From Algoriphagus alkaliphilus (GTDB lineage Bacteria; Bacteroidota; Bacteroidia; Cytophagales; Cyclobacteriaceae), in the NCBI RefSeq assembly GCF_900103735.1, contig NZ_FMXE01000020.1, forward strand, positions 1 to 64,000: 64,000 bases of DNA. Direction: 5' to 3'. Each line of letters opens with the position of its first letter. The stretch's first letter is position 1. Below are positions 51,551 through 60,675 of this stretch, one piece after another. The notes under the pieces were generated by a model. The model saw only the letters and a list, made by a program, of their open reading frames with translations, was not told the DNA's origin and ran no database searches. A program made the translations under genes and the position numbers.

Positions 51551-52762
51551 TTGATCGACGAGACCTATAAATACCAAAGAAAAGAACTGGAGCTGAAGGC
51601 GCTGCTGGAGATCACTCAGGCGATCAATGAGAATCAGTCTGAGGCGACGCTAATCAATATTTTTAAATTTACCTGCCTTGTCCATCTCGATATCAAGTCG
51701 CTGATCTTGTACGTGGCAAAAAGTGAGGTTTTTGAAAGAAAAATTTCGCATGGTGTCAAAAGAAAAATTCCCCAGACTCTTCATTCTTCAGATGTCATAG
51801 ACAAAAAGGAAAGCGGACAACTTCAAATTCAACTGAGCGAAGAATACACTTTTGAGGAGCTTGAGACCTATCTGCCTGTCTATCATAAAGACCACATGCT
51901 GGCAATTCTTTTTCTGAAAAGAAAGTCGGCGGAACAAGAGTTGGATCTGAATTTCACGCAAGCCCTGGCCAATATTCTTGTGGTTGCTTTGGAAAATAAA
52001 CGCTTCGCCAGAAAACAGCTTGAACAAGAAGTTCTCAACCGTGAGCTTGCCATTGCCTCACAGGTTCAACAGATGCTTTTCCCGGCTTCCCTTCCCAACA
52101 CTAAAGCACTCAAAGCCAAGGTCACCTACTATCCACACAGTATGGTGGGCGGGGATTATTATGACCTGATTGAGAAATCGGAAGATATCGTATACTTCTG
52201 CATTGCGGATGTTTCCGGAAAAGGAATTTCCGCCGCACTCCTGATGTCTAATTTCCAAGCCGCATTACGGACGTTGCTTCGCAGTGATGCAGACTTCAGG
52301 GTAATTATCCAGCAGTTGAATTACACGCTGATTGAAAACACCAAGGGTGAACGATTTATCACTTTTTTTCTTGGAGAATATAATCGCAAAACGAAAAAAC
52401 TCAGGTATGTGAATGCCGGTCATAATCCGCCGATTCTCTGTTGGGAAAAATTTATGAAAAGTGAAATTTTAGAGGCTGGAACAACAATTTTGGGAGCTTT
52501 TGAAGAACTTCCATTTCTTGAAATAGGGGAGCGAGAAAACCTGACCAATTTCACTATCCATTTGTATACCGATGGACTCACAGAGGCGATGAACCCTGAA
52601 GAGGAAGAATTTGGAGAGGAGCGCTTTCAAAGCTTTGTGGACTTGCATCTGGGCATGAATCCCGAAGATTTTCACCAGGAGTTTTTTGGCCAAATGCAAT
52701 CCTTCACCAAAAAGGTCGCATTACGGGATGATTTGACTTTGCTGAGCCTGAGATTCAGTTAG
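51551..52762 (+). CDS. SpoIIE-type PP2C serine/threonine phosphatase with GAF-like domain
   Basis: 403 residues from a TTG start. N-terminal coiled-coil (YKYQRKELELKALLEITQ), then a GAF-like region (ATLINIFKFTCLVHLDIKSLILYVAKSE), a linker helix and a PP2C/SpoIIE domain at about 190-400. Marks there are VTYYPHSMVGGDYYDLIE (Asp metal ligand), FCIADVSGKGISAALLMSNF, YVNAGHNPPIL and LYTDGLTEAMNPEEEEFG. It probably dephosphorylates an anti-sigma antagonist or another signalling protein. None is encoded nearby. Confidence 0.85.
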   Translation: MIDETYKYQRKELELKALLEITQAINENQSEATLINIFKFTCLVHLDIKSLILYVAKSEVFERKISHGVKRKIPQTLHSSDVIDKKESGQLQIQLSEEYTFEELETYLPVYHKDHMLAILFLKRKSAEQELDLNFTQALANILVVALENKRFARKQLEQEVLNRELAIASQVQQMLFPASLPNTKALKAKVTYYPHSMVGGDYYDLIEKSEDIVYFCIADVSGKGISAALLMSNFQAALRTLLRSDADFRVIIQQLNYTLIENTKGERFITFFLGEYNRKTKKLRYVNAGHNPPILCWEKFMKSEILEAGTTILGAFEELPFLEIGERENLTNFTIHLYTDGLTEAMNPEEEEFGEERFQSFVDLHLGMNPEDFHQEFFGQMQSFTKKVALRDDLTLLSLRFS

Positions 52763-52765
52763 ACT

Positions 52766-53392
52766 ATGGTTTGGCACACTGTTCCACGGGCTGTCCAGTT
52801 GCTTTTTCCAAAACGGGTTTGGAAAGGTGATTCCTCGGATAAGCGCGTTTACCTGACCTTTGACGATGGCCCTGTACCCGGTGTCACAGATTTTGTATTG
52901 AATGAATTGGCCATTCGGGATCAAAAGGCAACATTTTTTATGGTCGGGGACAATCTCCAAAAATTCCCAAAACTGGGGAATGAAGTTTTGGAACAAGGGC
53001 ATCGGATCGGAAATCATACCCACAATCACCTCAATGGATGGAAAACCAATGATGCCGTTTACCTCAAAAATATTCAGGCATTTGATCAGGTGTTAGACAC
53101 TACCTTGGGAGTTAAGACTCAGCTGTTTCGTCCACCCTATGGGCTCATGAGGGATTCACAAGCGAAAGCAGTGATGCAATCGAAAGATGTAGTGATGTGG
53201 AATGTGTTGTCAGGAGACTTTGATTTGTCTATTGAACCTTCTCGGCTTTTGACCAAAAGTATTCAGAATACCCGTTCAGGAAGTATAATCCTATTCCATG
53301 ATCAACAAAAAACCAAGGAGATTTTGCGAAAATTACTTCCCGATTTTCTGGATTTCTTAGGTAGCAATGGGTTTAAAACCAGTCTTTTGTGA
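52766..53392 (+). CDS. Polysaccharide deacetylase (NodB-type)
   Basis: 208 residues with the carbohydrate esterase 4 motifs in order: VYLTFDDGPVPGVT (motif 1), HRIGNHTHNHLNGW (motif 2), LFRPPYGLM (motif 3), MWNVLSGDFD and IILFHDQQK. No signal peptide is evident, though the N-terminus is short and basic, so it may act cytoplasmically or on nascent glycan at the membrane. It lies between two glycosyltransferase genes and overlaps the next by 4 bases. Confidence 0.9.
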   Translation: MVWHTVPRAVQLLFPKRVWKGDSSDKRVYLTFDDGPVPGVTDFVLNELAIRDQKATFFMVGDNLQKFPKLGNEVLEQGHRIGNHTHNHLNGWKTNDAVYLKNIQAFDQVLDTTLGVKTQLFRPPYGLMRDSQAKAVMQSKDVVMWNVLSGDFDLSIEPSRLLTKSIQNTRSGSIILFHDQQKTKEILRKLLPDFLDFLGSNGFKTSLL

Positions 53393-54495
53393 TGATGATC
53401 TGGCTTGTGGGGATTGTTGGACTACTGATCATCCAATACTTGCTGCTTTTGTTTTTTTTAAAAACGGGTTGGAAGGACCACTTTATAAAAACCGAAGAGC
53501 TTCCCAAAGTCTCTGTTTTGATTGCCGCGAGAAATGAAGAAAAAGACCTTCCAAATCTATTGAGGAGTTTGGAGAGATTAAATTACCCCATTGAAAAACT
53601 TGAAATCTTGATTGCAGACGATCAGAGCCTTGATCAGACGGCACTGTTAATTGCGGCATGGGCCAAAAAAGGAGCGAATCGAAACCTGATATCCATCCAA
53701 GCTGAACCAAAAGATGAAATTCAAAGAAACGGGAAAGCAAATGCGCTTGCCGTTTTATGCGAAAAGGCTTCCGGATATTTTTTCTTTTTCACAGATGCCG
53801 ACTGCGAAGTTCCTCAAAATTGGATCCTGGAAGGCATCAATTGTTTTGGTCAAGAAGTAGGTCTGGTTTTGGGTATTACCCAAGTCAAAAGCAAGGGTTG
53901 GTTTGGAAAAATGCAGGAAATCGATTGGTGGAATACCTTGGGTATTGTCAAAATTGTAACTGATTTAAAACTTCCCACCACCGGTTTGGGAAATAATATG
54001 GTGATCAGCCGTCCTGCTTATTTGGCTAGTGGAGGATTTGAAAAAATTCCATTTTCGCTCACGGAAGATCTGGAAATTTCCAAAGCGATCAGAAAGGTTG
54101 GGTATAGCATCAGACATCAAGTCAGCGAAAATTTCCTTGTCAAAACCAAAGCCGAGAAGGGCTTGAACGCGCTGCTTCAACAACGAAAACGATGGATGGC
54201 AGGTGCCATGACACTTTCCTGGGCTTGGAAAATTTTACTGGGACTTCAATTTTTGGTCTTCCCGGCAGTATTGGTATTAATAGCACTGCATTGGCAACTT
54301 GGGTTCATTTTATTTGGATCCAAAATCATTACTCAGAGCCTGTTTCTTGCTTATTTTTCTAAAAAGGGCGGTCAAAAAATCGGAACAATACCACTACTCT
54401 TGTTTGATTTTTACCAGATATGGAACCTTAGCCTGACGATTCTTTATTACTTTTGGCCCGGTCAAGTAGAATGGAAATCCCGCAAATACGCATGA
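53389..54495 (+). CDS. Membrane glycosyltransferase, family 2
   Basis: 368 residues: N-terminal helix (MIWLVGIVGLLIIQYLLLLFF), GT-A motifs VSVLIAARNEEKDL, EILIADDQSLDQ, FFFFTDADCEVP, EDLEISKAI and the QRKRWMAGAM motif, then C-terminal hydrophobic helices. It shares the plan of the 50162 gene and is its paralogue. Membership with the deacetylase suggests synthesis or modification of a polysaccharide containing N-acetylated sugar. Its start overlaps the deacetylase stop and its end overlaps tatD (ATGA). Confidence 0.85.
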   Translation: MMMIWLVGIVGLLIIQYLLLLFFLKTGWKDHFIKTEELPKVSVLIAARNEEKDLPNLLRSLERLNYPIEKLEILIADDQSLDQTALLIAAWAKKGANRNLISIQAEPKDEIQRNGKANALAVLCEKASGYFFFFTDADCEVPQNWILEGINCFGQEVGLVLGITQVKSKGWFGKMQEIDWWNTLGIVKIVTDLKLPTTGLGNNMVISRPAYLASGGFEKIPFSLTEDLEISKAIRKVGYSIRHQVSENFLVKTKAEKGLNALLQQRKRWMAGAMTLSWAWKILLGLQFLVFPAVLVLIALHWQLGFILFGSKIITQSLFLAYFSKKGGQKIGTIPLLLFDFYQIWNLSLTILYYFWPGQVEWKSRKYA

Positions 54496-55274
54496 ACTTA
54501 ATCGATACCCACGCACATATATATTCTTCCAAGTTTGACTCGGACCGAGATGAGGTCATTGCGGAAATCAGGCAGGCTGGCATAGAACGGATCTATATGC
54601 CCAATGTGGATGTGGAAACGATCGACAGCATGCTCGAATGCGAGTCTAAATACGGTGACCTGTGTATTCCGATGATGGGGCTTCATCCCTGTGATGTCAG
54701 GGAGGATTTTGAACAGCAGCTTTACATCATGGAAGCTTGGCTCAACAAGCGGCCTTTTGCAGCAGTAGGAGAGATTGGGACAGATTTGTATTGGGATAAA
54801 AGTGCCTTTGAGCGACAAAAGGAAGCGCTTAATATTCAGATTGCTTGGGCTAAGGATCGGAATCTACCCGTCGTATTGCATTGTAGGGAGTCTATCGATG
54901 AGACAATTGAAATTATCGAAAAAGCACAGGATGGTACGTTAAAGGGAATTTTCCATTGTTTTACCGGGAATTTGGGCCAAGCCAAAAAAATAATAAAACT
55001 CGGATTTTTGCTGGGGATTGGGGGAGTGGCAACTTATAAAAATGGAGGTCTTGATCAGGTTATTCCTTTTATTGGGATTCAAAATTTGGTATTGGAAACC
55101 GATGCGCCCTATTTGGCACCGGTTCCATTCAGAGGGAGAAGAAATACGCCGGCCTATTTACCGGCTATTGCACAGCGCGTAGGAGATTTTCTAATGGTTT
55201 CTTCGGACGAGGTTGCCAAAGTTACCAATTCCAATGCGTTGAAATTATTTAAGGAAATTCATTATGAACTATAA
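54492..55274 (+). CDS. tatD: TatD family metal-dependent hydrolase
   Basis: 260 residues from ATG 54492, overlapping the stop of the glycosyltransferase. An upstream ATG at 54453 would add residues that do not fit the family. Marks: NLIDTHAHIYSSKFD (HxH metal ligands), GLHPCD, AAVGEIGTDLYWD with catalytic Glu, VLHCRES, IFHCFTGNLGQ, LVLETDAPYLAP and RNTPAYLPAIAQRVGD. TatD proteins are 3'-5' exodeoxyribonucleases and DNA-repair related. Overlaps the asparaginase gene by 11 bases. Confidence 0.93.
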   Translation: MNLIDTHAHIYSSKFDSDRDEVIAEIRQAGIERIYMPNVDVETIDSMLECESKYGDLCIPMMGLHPCDVREDFEQQLYIMEAWLNKRPFAAVGEIGTDLYWDKSAFERQKEALNIQIAWAKDRNLPVVLHCRESIDETIEIIEKAQDGTLKGIFHCFTGNLGQAKKIIKLGFLLGIGGVATYKNGGLDQVIPFIGIQNLVLETDAPYLAPVPFRGRRNTPAYLPAIAQRVGDFLMVSSDEVAKVTNSNALKLFKEIHYEL

Positions 55275-56331
55275 AATTGTCCGCCTTAATACCGGTCTTA
55301 AAACTGCAAAAACAGCTTCTGTTTTAATTATTTATACCGGAGGCACGCTTGGAATGGCCTATGACGACTCAGGTGCGCTGGTTCCTTTCAATTTTGGACA
55401 GATTCTGGAAAAGATCCCGATCCTTTCCAATATGGATATTGCGATTACCGTGATTTCATTTCCCGAGCCTATCGACTCTTCCAATGTGACAATGAGACAT
55501 TGGATTGACATGTCCTATATCATTTATGAGAACTATGACAGCTATGATGGCTTTGTCGTATTGCATGGAACGGATACGATGGCTTACTCGGCTTCAATGT
55601 TGAGCTACATGCTTCAGGGCTTAAATAAGCCTGTAATCTTTACTGGCGCTCAGTTGCCTATTTCAGCTATGCGGTCGGATGCCCGTGAGAATTTGATGAC
55701 CGCACTGGAAATCGCTACGGCAAAAATCAGCGATCGCCCCATCGTACCGGAAGTCTGTATTTTTTTCAATCATATGTTGCTCCGTGGCAATCGATCCAAA
55801 AAAGTGCAAAGTATTCATTTCGATGCCTTCGAGTCAGAAAACTATCCGTCACTCGCGGAGGCAGGTATAGTGATAGATTATAATATGAATGCCATTCGTC
55901 CCTTTGAACCCAAAAGGAAGCTGATTAAAATGAATCACTTGGATAATCGCGTGATGATTTTGAAGCTTTTCCCGGGGATTACGGACAAAATTATGGATGC
56001 TTGCTTCAATATTGATGGGCTTCGAGGGGTGGTATTGGAGACTTATGGGTCAGGAAACAGTCCTTCGGAAGCTTGGTTTATGAGATCTCTGGATCGAGCG
56101 ATCAAAAAAGGAGTGATCATCCTGAATGTGTCCCAGTGTAATGGTGGTCGAGTGATCCATGGAAGATATGAGACTAGCAAGGAGTTATTGGCTGTAGGTG
56201 TAGTCAGTGGTGCAGATATGACTACTGAAGCCGCTGTGACCAAAATGATGTATTTATTGGGGCAGAATTACACTCGGGAAGAAATATGTAAAAAATTAAC
56301 CCAGTCCATAGCAGGAGAGATTACTGCGTGA
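55264..56331 (+). CDS. L-asparaginase, type I
   Basis: 355 residues with the amidohydrolase motifs VLIIYTGGTLGMAY (first catalytic Thr) and FVVLHGTDTMAYSASMLSYM (second Thr-Asp pair), FTGAQLPISAMRSDARENLM, VCIFFNHMLLRGNR and LETYGSGNSP. There is no signal peptide, so it is the cytoplasmic AnsA-like form. It converts asparagine to aspartate and ammonia. Last gene of the co-directional run that starts with the glycosyltransferase at 50162. Confidence 0.93.
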   Translation: MNYKIVRLNTGLKTAKTASVLIIYTGGTLGMAYDDSGALVPFNFGQILEKIPILSNMDIAITVISFPEPIDSSNVTMRHWIDMSYIIYENYDSYDGFVVLHGTDTMAYSASMLSYMLQGLNKPVIFTGAQLPISAMRSDARENLMTALEIATAKISDRPIVPEVCIFFNHMLLRGNRSKKVQSIHFDAFESENYPSLAEAGIVIDYNMNAIRPFEPKRKLIKMNHLDNRVMILKLFPGITDKIMDACFNIDGLRGVVLETYGSGNSPSEAWFMRSLDRAIKKGVIILNVSQCNGGRVIHGRYETSKELLAVGVVSGADMTTEAAVTKMMYLLGQNYTREEICKKLTQSIAGEITA

Positions 56332-56422
56332 TTTTACCGGAATTTTGGAAATGGGTTTGGAATCGGCGGGAATAATAATTTTCTTTGCACTCCGATTCGC
56401 AAAATCAGCGAAGAATCAACAC

Positions 56423-56510
56423 AGAGAGGTGTCCGAGTGGCTGAAGGAGCACGCCTGGAAAGTGTGTATACCCCTCAAGGGTATCGAGGGTTCGAATCCC
56501 TCTCTCTCTG
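56423..56510 (+). tRNA. tRNA-Ser (anticodon GGA)
   Basis: Class II fold: acceptor AGAGAGG with TCTCTCT (one G-T pair), discriminator G. The anticodon stem CACGC/GTGTG with loop CTGGAAA gives anticodon GGA. A long variable arm follows (TATACCCCTCAAGGGTATC), then the T arm GAGGG-TTCGAAT-CCCTC. The CCA end is not encoded. Confidence 0.93.
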
Positions 56511-56516
56511 CGGAAA

Positions 56517-56544
56517 GTCAGCCCCCAAAAGGCTGGCTTTTTTT
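56517..56544 (+). terminator. Terminator after tRNA-Ser
   Basis: Stem GTCAGCC (56517-56523) and GGCTGGC (56531-56537) followed by T7. From 56545 to about 56910 the sequence is AT-rich with no gene that I can support. Confidence 0.7.
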
Positions 56545-56916
56545 ATTTTTTAAAAAAGTGACATCCGATTGCCTTCAAGCAAATCGACCGAAAAAAATAA
56601 GGAGAGAGTGTTCTGTTAATATTTCTATTCTGGAATGCCTAATTAGATCTTTTTTGGTAAAAATTCCGCCAATGAATCGGCATGAGATTTTTCTTTTTAA
56701 TTAAAAGCAGAAAAGAGTTGGGTAATTTGATAAAAAATGGATAAGCTTGAATCTTAATAAAGTTAATTAAATGTAACTGCTTAAAAATTCCTTTGGTATA
56801 CAATGAGAATTGGTTTTATGAAAATCAAAAAGAGGTTTTAATTAATCCATTCATGTAAAAATTGCCTTAATTTCGATTTAAACAGGGGATTCTTTCAAAA
56901 AAGTTAAAAGAGCCCA

Positions 56917-56948
56917 TTGTTTTTTGAATTTAAAAAATCATAACTTTA
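56917..56948 (+). promoter_or_regulatory. Promoter candidate of the exbB operon
   Basis: TTG (56917-56919), 21 bases, TAACTTTA (56941-56948), one mismatch to TAnnTTTG. It is 62 bases before the exbB ATG. Confidence 0.45.
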
Positions 56949-57009
56949 AAGTTCGATTTTAATCTAGAAACCATTTAACCCTTATCAAAAGTCTAATTCA
57001 AAACACATT

Positions 57010-57807
57010 ATGAGAAAGTTAATCGCTTTGTTCATGCTTGCAGGTATCATGTTCGTTCCTGTCTTTGCTAACGCACAAGATGCATCAGCAGATACTGCTG
57101 CAGCAGTAACCCAAGCAGCTCCAGCTGCATCTCCAACTATCGTTGACGACGAAATTGTCGCCGAGGAACAAAGCTTCCATCAGGTGATCAAAGAAAAGTT
57201 TATCGAAGGAGATCCACTTTACATGACTCCTGTATTGATCTGTTTGATCTTGGGTCTTGCTATTGCTCTTGAGAGAATCATCTCACTTAACTTGGCAACT
57301 ACCAACACCAAAAAATTAATCTTGAAAGTTGAGGACGCACTCACAACTGGTGGAATCGAAGCTGCTAAAGATGTGACTAGAAACACTAAAGGTCCTGTAG
57401 CATCAATTTTCACCCAAGGCCTGATGCGATACTCTGAAGGAATTGAAATGGTAGAAAAGTCCATCATTGCTTATGGCTCTGTTGAAATGGGTCGTTTGGA
57501 AAAAGGTTTGGTATGGATATCCCTATTTATTTCCCTTGCACCGATGTTGGGTTTCATGGGTACGGTAATCGGTATGATCGGAGCATTTGATGCAATTGAA
57601 GCAGCCGGTGATATCTCTCCTTCATTGGTAGCAGGTGGTATTAAAATCGCCCTTTTGACTACGGTTGCCGGTTTGATCGTTGCGATCATCCTTCAGTTGT
57701 TCTACAATTACCTTGTATCGAAAATTGATTCTCTGGTTAACGATATGGAAGATGCTTCCATCTCTTTGGTAGACGTGTTGGTAAAGCACAAATTGACCGG
57801 TAAATAA
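57010..57807 (+). CDS. exbB: MotA/TolQ/ExbB proton channel family protein
   Basis: The 265 residues begin with an N-terminal signal-like stretch (LIALFMLAGIMFVPVFANA) and an Ala-rich linker, as in the extended ExbB of Bacteroidota. Channel helices follow: YMTPVLICLILGLAIALERI, ISLFISLAPMLGFMGTVIGMIGAF and GGIKIALLTTVAGLIVAIILQLF. It forms the proton-driven motor with ExbD that energises TonB-dependent outer-membrane transport. First of four genes ending at 59298. Confidence 0.92.
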   Translation: MRKLIALFMLAGIMFVPVFANAQDASADTAAAVTQAAPAASPTIVDDEIVAEEQSFHQVIKEKFIEGDPLYMTPVLICLILGLAIALERIISLNLATTNTKKLILKVEDALTTGGIEAAKDVTRNTKGPVASIFTQGLMRYSEGIEMVEKSIIAYGSVEMGRLEKGLVWISLFISLAPMLGFMGTVIGMIGAFDAIEAAGDISPSLVAGGIKIALLTTVAGLIVAIILQLFYNYLVSKIDSLVNDMEDASISLVDVLVKHKLTGK

Positions 57808-57865
57808 TCCGATCAGTCAATTTTTGACTAAATCAAATCAATCCAATTAACTAAGAATCGATACT

Positions 57866-58195
57866 ATGGATACTTATGATATCATGCTCTATGTGAGCTA
57901 TGCACTGGTTGGAATTGGAGCTGTAGTTTCCATTCTGATGCCTCTTTTCAAATCGCTAGATGATCCGAAAAGCCTCCTGAAAACAGGCCTTGGTATTGTA
58001 GCCATCTTGGTTCTTTTCTTTGTCAGCTATAGCATATCCGGCAACGAAGTATTACCAAAATTTGAAAGTGATCCCTTCAATTTGACACCTGCCATGTCTC
58101 AAATGGTCGGTGGTCTCATGATCACGACTTATGTGTTGACCATTGTTGCCCTTGTCGGCATCGTTGTCACAGAATTCAACAAAGCTATCAACTAA
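57866..58195 (+). CDS. Small membrane protein of the ExbB-ExbD cluster
   Basis: The 109 residues contain three hydrophobic helices (IMLYVSYALVGIGAVVSILMPLF, GLGIVAILVLFFVSYSI and MVGGLMITTYVLTIVALVGIVVT) with short loops. Homologues sit between exbB and exbD in Bacteroidota, but the function is unknown. It may be an accessory channel or assembly subunit. It ends 4 bases before the first exbD ATG. Confidence 0.75.
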   Translation: MDTYDIMLYVSYALVGIGAVVSILMPLFKSLDDPKSLLKTGLGIVAILVLFFVSYSISGNEVLPKFESDPFNLTPAMSQMVGGLMITTYVLTIVALVGIVVTEFNKAIN

Positions 58196-58199
58196 TAAA

Positions 58200-58835
58200 A
58201 TGGCAAGAAAGAAAAGCAGAGAGGTTACTGAGGTTAACGCAGGCTCGATGGCTGACATCGCATTTCTGCTGTTGATCTTCTTCCTCGTCACCACCACGAT
58301 CGCTTCGGACAAGGGGATTTTGAACATCCTGCCTCCAAAGCTTGATCCAAACATTCCTCCTCCGGATATTAAGAAGAATGAGCGAAATATCTTCAATATT
58401 CTGATAAATGCGAATGACGACCTACTCGTTGAAGGGGAATACAGAAGATCACCTGAAGGGCTGGATAGTGAAATCAAAGACTTTATCCTAAACTTTGGAG
58501 CACCTGACGAAGAAGCTTTAGTGTTATTTAATTCGTTACCTGCGTCTCTTCAGGCTCAGGCGCAACGTAGACCTGAGTCCTCCGATCACCCGAAAGAAGC
58601 GGTTGTTTCCATAAAAACCGACCGTGGTACCAGTTATGAACTTTATTTGGAGGTTTTTGACCTTGCAAAAAAGGCATATTTCGAAGTTTATGGTGAGCGC
58701 GTGGGTCTTGGCGCAGATGAATATAGAGCCTTGACCGGTAATGATGAAGCTTCAAAACTTCTCCAAGATCGCGGCAAAGAGGGAATTCCTATGGCAATTT
58801 CAATTGCAGAACCAAATAAAATAGGAGGGAATTGA
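58200..58835 (+). CDS. exbD: ExbD/TolR biopolymer transport protein, first copy
   Basis: 211 residues from ATG 58200. The frame is open upstream to 58143 but the extension is part of the preceding gene. ExbD shape: basic N-terminus MARKKSREVTEVNAGSMADIAFLLLIFFLVTT with the single membrane helix and its Asp, then a periplasmic domain rich in Pro and charged residues (ILPPKLDPNIPPPDIKKNER). The C-terminal domain is longer than in the second copy. It works with exbB; coupling to the next gene is by 1 base. Confidence 0.9.
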   Translation: MARKKSREVTEVNAGSMADIAFLLLIFFLVTTTIASDKGILNILPPKLDPNIPPPDIKKNERNIFNILINANDDLLVEGEYRRSPEGLDSEIKDFILNFGAPDEEALVLFNSLPASLQAQAQRRPESSDHPKEAVVSIKTDRGTSYELYLEVFDLAKKAYFEVYGERVGLGADEYRALTGNDEASKLLQDRGKEGIPMAISIAEPNKIGGN

Positions 58836-58836
58836 T

Positions 58837-59298
58837 ATGTCAAAGTTTAAGAAAAAGACTAATACAACTACCAATATTCCAACCTCAGCGTTGCCGGATA
58901 TTATCTTCATGCTTCTGTTCTTCTTCATGGTGACTACTGTACTCAGAGAGCAGGATCTTTTGGTTGAACAGAAGATCCCTCAGGCTACCCAACTTCAGAA
59001 GCTTCAAAAGAAAACTTTGATTTCCTATCTCTTTATCGGGAAGCCGAAAAATACGGGATTGTATGGATCTGAGCCTAGAATTCAGGCTAATGATGTTTTG
59101 ATTAGTCCGCCTGAAATTGTTCAATGGGTCAACCAAGAGCGTGACATGCTTCCTGAATCAGATCGTGGATTGATTACCATTTCCATGAAAATTGATAAAG
59201 AAGTGAAAATGGGCCCTATTTCTGATGTTCAAACCGAATTAAGAAATGCGGATGCCCGAAGGGTTTTATATGCCTCAACAGGCAAAGTTCCAAATTAA
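58837..59298 (+). CDS. exbD: ExbD/TolR biopolymer transport protein, second copy
   Basis: The 153 residues have the same N-terminal plan: MSKFKKKTNTTTNIPTSAL, PDIIFMLLFFFMVTTVLRE with the membrane helix and Asp, then a periplasmic domain LLVEQKIPQATQLQKLQKKT and GLITISMKIDKEVKMGPI. Two exbD genes behind one exbB is the usual arrangement in this phylum and may allow heteromeric motors. A terminator follows. Confidence 0.9.
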   Translation: MSKFKKKTNTTTNIPTSALPDIIFMLLFFFMVTTVLREQDLLVEQKIPQATQLQKLQKKTLISYLFIGKPKNTGLYGSEPRIQANDVLISPPEIVQWVNQERDMLPESDRGLITISMKIDKEVKMGPISDVQTELRNADARRVLYASTGKVPN

Positions 59299-59318
59299 GT
59301 TTTCAACCTTTATGTTTA

Positions 59319-59347
59319 AAGCCATTCGCTAAGCGAATGGCTTTTTT
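59319..59347 (+). terminator. Terminator of the exb operon
   Basis: Arms AAGCCATTCGC (59319-59329) and GCGAATGGCTT (59333-59343) with loop TAA and a T-run. Confidence 0.88.
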
Positions 59348-59358
59348 GTTTGAAAAAA

Positions 59359-60675
59359 ATGAAACTAACGCTCTCCAACAAAAATAAGGTTCAAGGTGCA
59401 TGGGCTATGTACGATTTGGCCAATTCTGTTTATAGTTTGGTTATTACCTCAACGATTTTCCCTGTTTATTACAACAGTGTAACTAGGGGAATTGATGGCT
59501 CCGATCGGGTCAATTTTTTTGGTTGGGAAGTGGTCAACACTGTTTTGTACTCTTATTCTATTTCATTTTCCTTTTTGATCATCGCCATTTTATCTCCCTT
59601 ACTTTCAGGGATAGCTGATGCTTCGGGGAAAAAGCTGTCCTTCATGAAATTCTTTGCCTATTTGGGTTCAATTTCTTGTATTGGATTATTCTTCTTTGAG
59701 GGAGATAATTTAGAGTTTGGGATTATGTGCAGTGTTTTGGCAAGTATAGGCTATGCCGGAAGTATAGTATTTTACAATGCGTACCTTCCTGAAATAGCGG
59801 AAGAGCACGAATACGATTTTCTAAGTGCCCGAGGCTTTGCTTTGGGATATATTGGGAGCGTGATTTTGTTAGTTTTTAACCTCTTGATGATTCAATTTCC
59901 AGAATGGTTTGGGGTGCCTGAAGGAAGTTTTGCAGCTCGGTTTTCGTTTTTGATTACCGGTATTTGGTGGGCAGGATTTTCCCAGATTCCTTTTCGGATA
60001 CTCCCTAAAAATCCCTACAAAAAGAAAATTGAAAGTAAATTCCTCCTTAAAGGATATGAAGAAATAAGTAAGGTGTTTGCTCAGGTCAGAAAAATACCTG
60101 TCATGAAGCGATTTCTGGCGTCCTTCTTTTTTTATTCCATGGGGGTACAGACCGTTATGTATCTGGCCGCTTCTTTTGGGGATAAGGAATTGGGATTGCC
60201 GGGAGATCAATTGATCCTTACTGTTCTCATTATTCAGTTTGTGGCGATTGGAGGAAGTTATCTCTTTGCATTCATTTCCAAAATCTTCGGCAATAAAATT
60301 AGTTTGATGATCATGGTCTTTATTTGGATCGGGATCTGTGGGGCAGCCTATTACGTGTATTCAGTATATGAATTTTATGCTTTGGCCTTTGTGGTGGGAA
60401 TGGTGATGGGTGGAATTCAATCGCTATCGCGCTCTACTTTCTCTAAGTTAATTCCAGAGGAAACCACCGAGCATGCCTCTTTTTTCAGTTTTTATGATGT
60501 GACTGAAAAGCTCGCCATTGTCATCGGCACCTTCACTTACGGCGCTATTGAGCAGTTGACCGGTAGTATGAGAAATAGCGCTGTTTCTTTGGGATTCTTC
60601 TTTTTGGTAGGATTGGGCTTTCTTTTACTTGTAAGTATTCCTAAAAAGTCATTTACGCCCCAAGTTATCCGATGA
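59359..60675 (+). CDS. UMF1-type MFS transporter
   Basis: 438 residues from ATG 59359 (a TTG at 59350 would add 3). Twelve hydrophobic helices are apparent. Marks: QGAWAMYDLANSVYSLVITSTIFPVYY, ISFSFLIIAILSPLLSGIAD, and VVGMVMGGIQSLSRSTFSKLIPEETTEHASFFSFYDVTEK. These belong to the Atg22/UMF1 branch of the major facilitator superfamily. Substrate unknown (amino-acid or nucleoside-like exporter in relatives). Ends by overlap with the Nnr gene. Confidence 0.88.
   Translation: MKLTLSNKNKVQGAWAMYDLANSVYSLVITSTIFPVYYNSVTRGIDGSDRVNFFGWEVVNTVLYSYSISFSFLIIAILSPLLSGIADASGKKLSFMKFFAYLGSISCIGLFFFEGDNLEFGIMCSVLASIGYAGSIVFYNAYLPEIAEEHEYDFLSARGFALGYIGSVILLVFNLLMIQFPEWFGVPEGSFAARFSFLITGIWWAGFSQIPFRILPKNPYKKKIESKFLLKGYEEISKVFAQVRKIPVMKRFLASFFFYSMGVQTVMYLAASFGDKELGLPGDQLILTVLIIQFVAIGGSYLFAFISKIFGNKISLMIMVFIWIGICGAAYYVYSVYEFYALAFVVGMVMGGIQSLSRSTFSKLIPEETTEHASFFSFYDVTEKLAIVIGTFTYGAIEQLTGSMRNSAVSLGFFFLVGLGFLLLVSIPKKSFTPQVIR

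Noticed and set aside
56345-56704. Open frame of 119 codons on the plus strand
   Set aside because: It runs straight through the tRNA-Ser gene and its terminator, so it is not a plausible coding gene.
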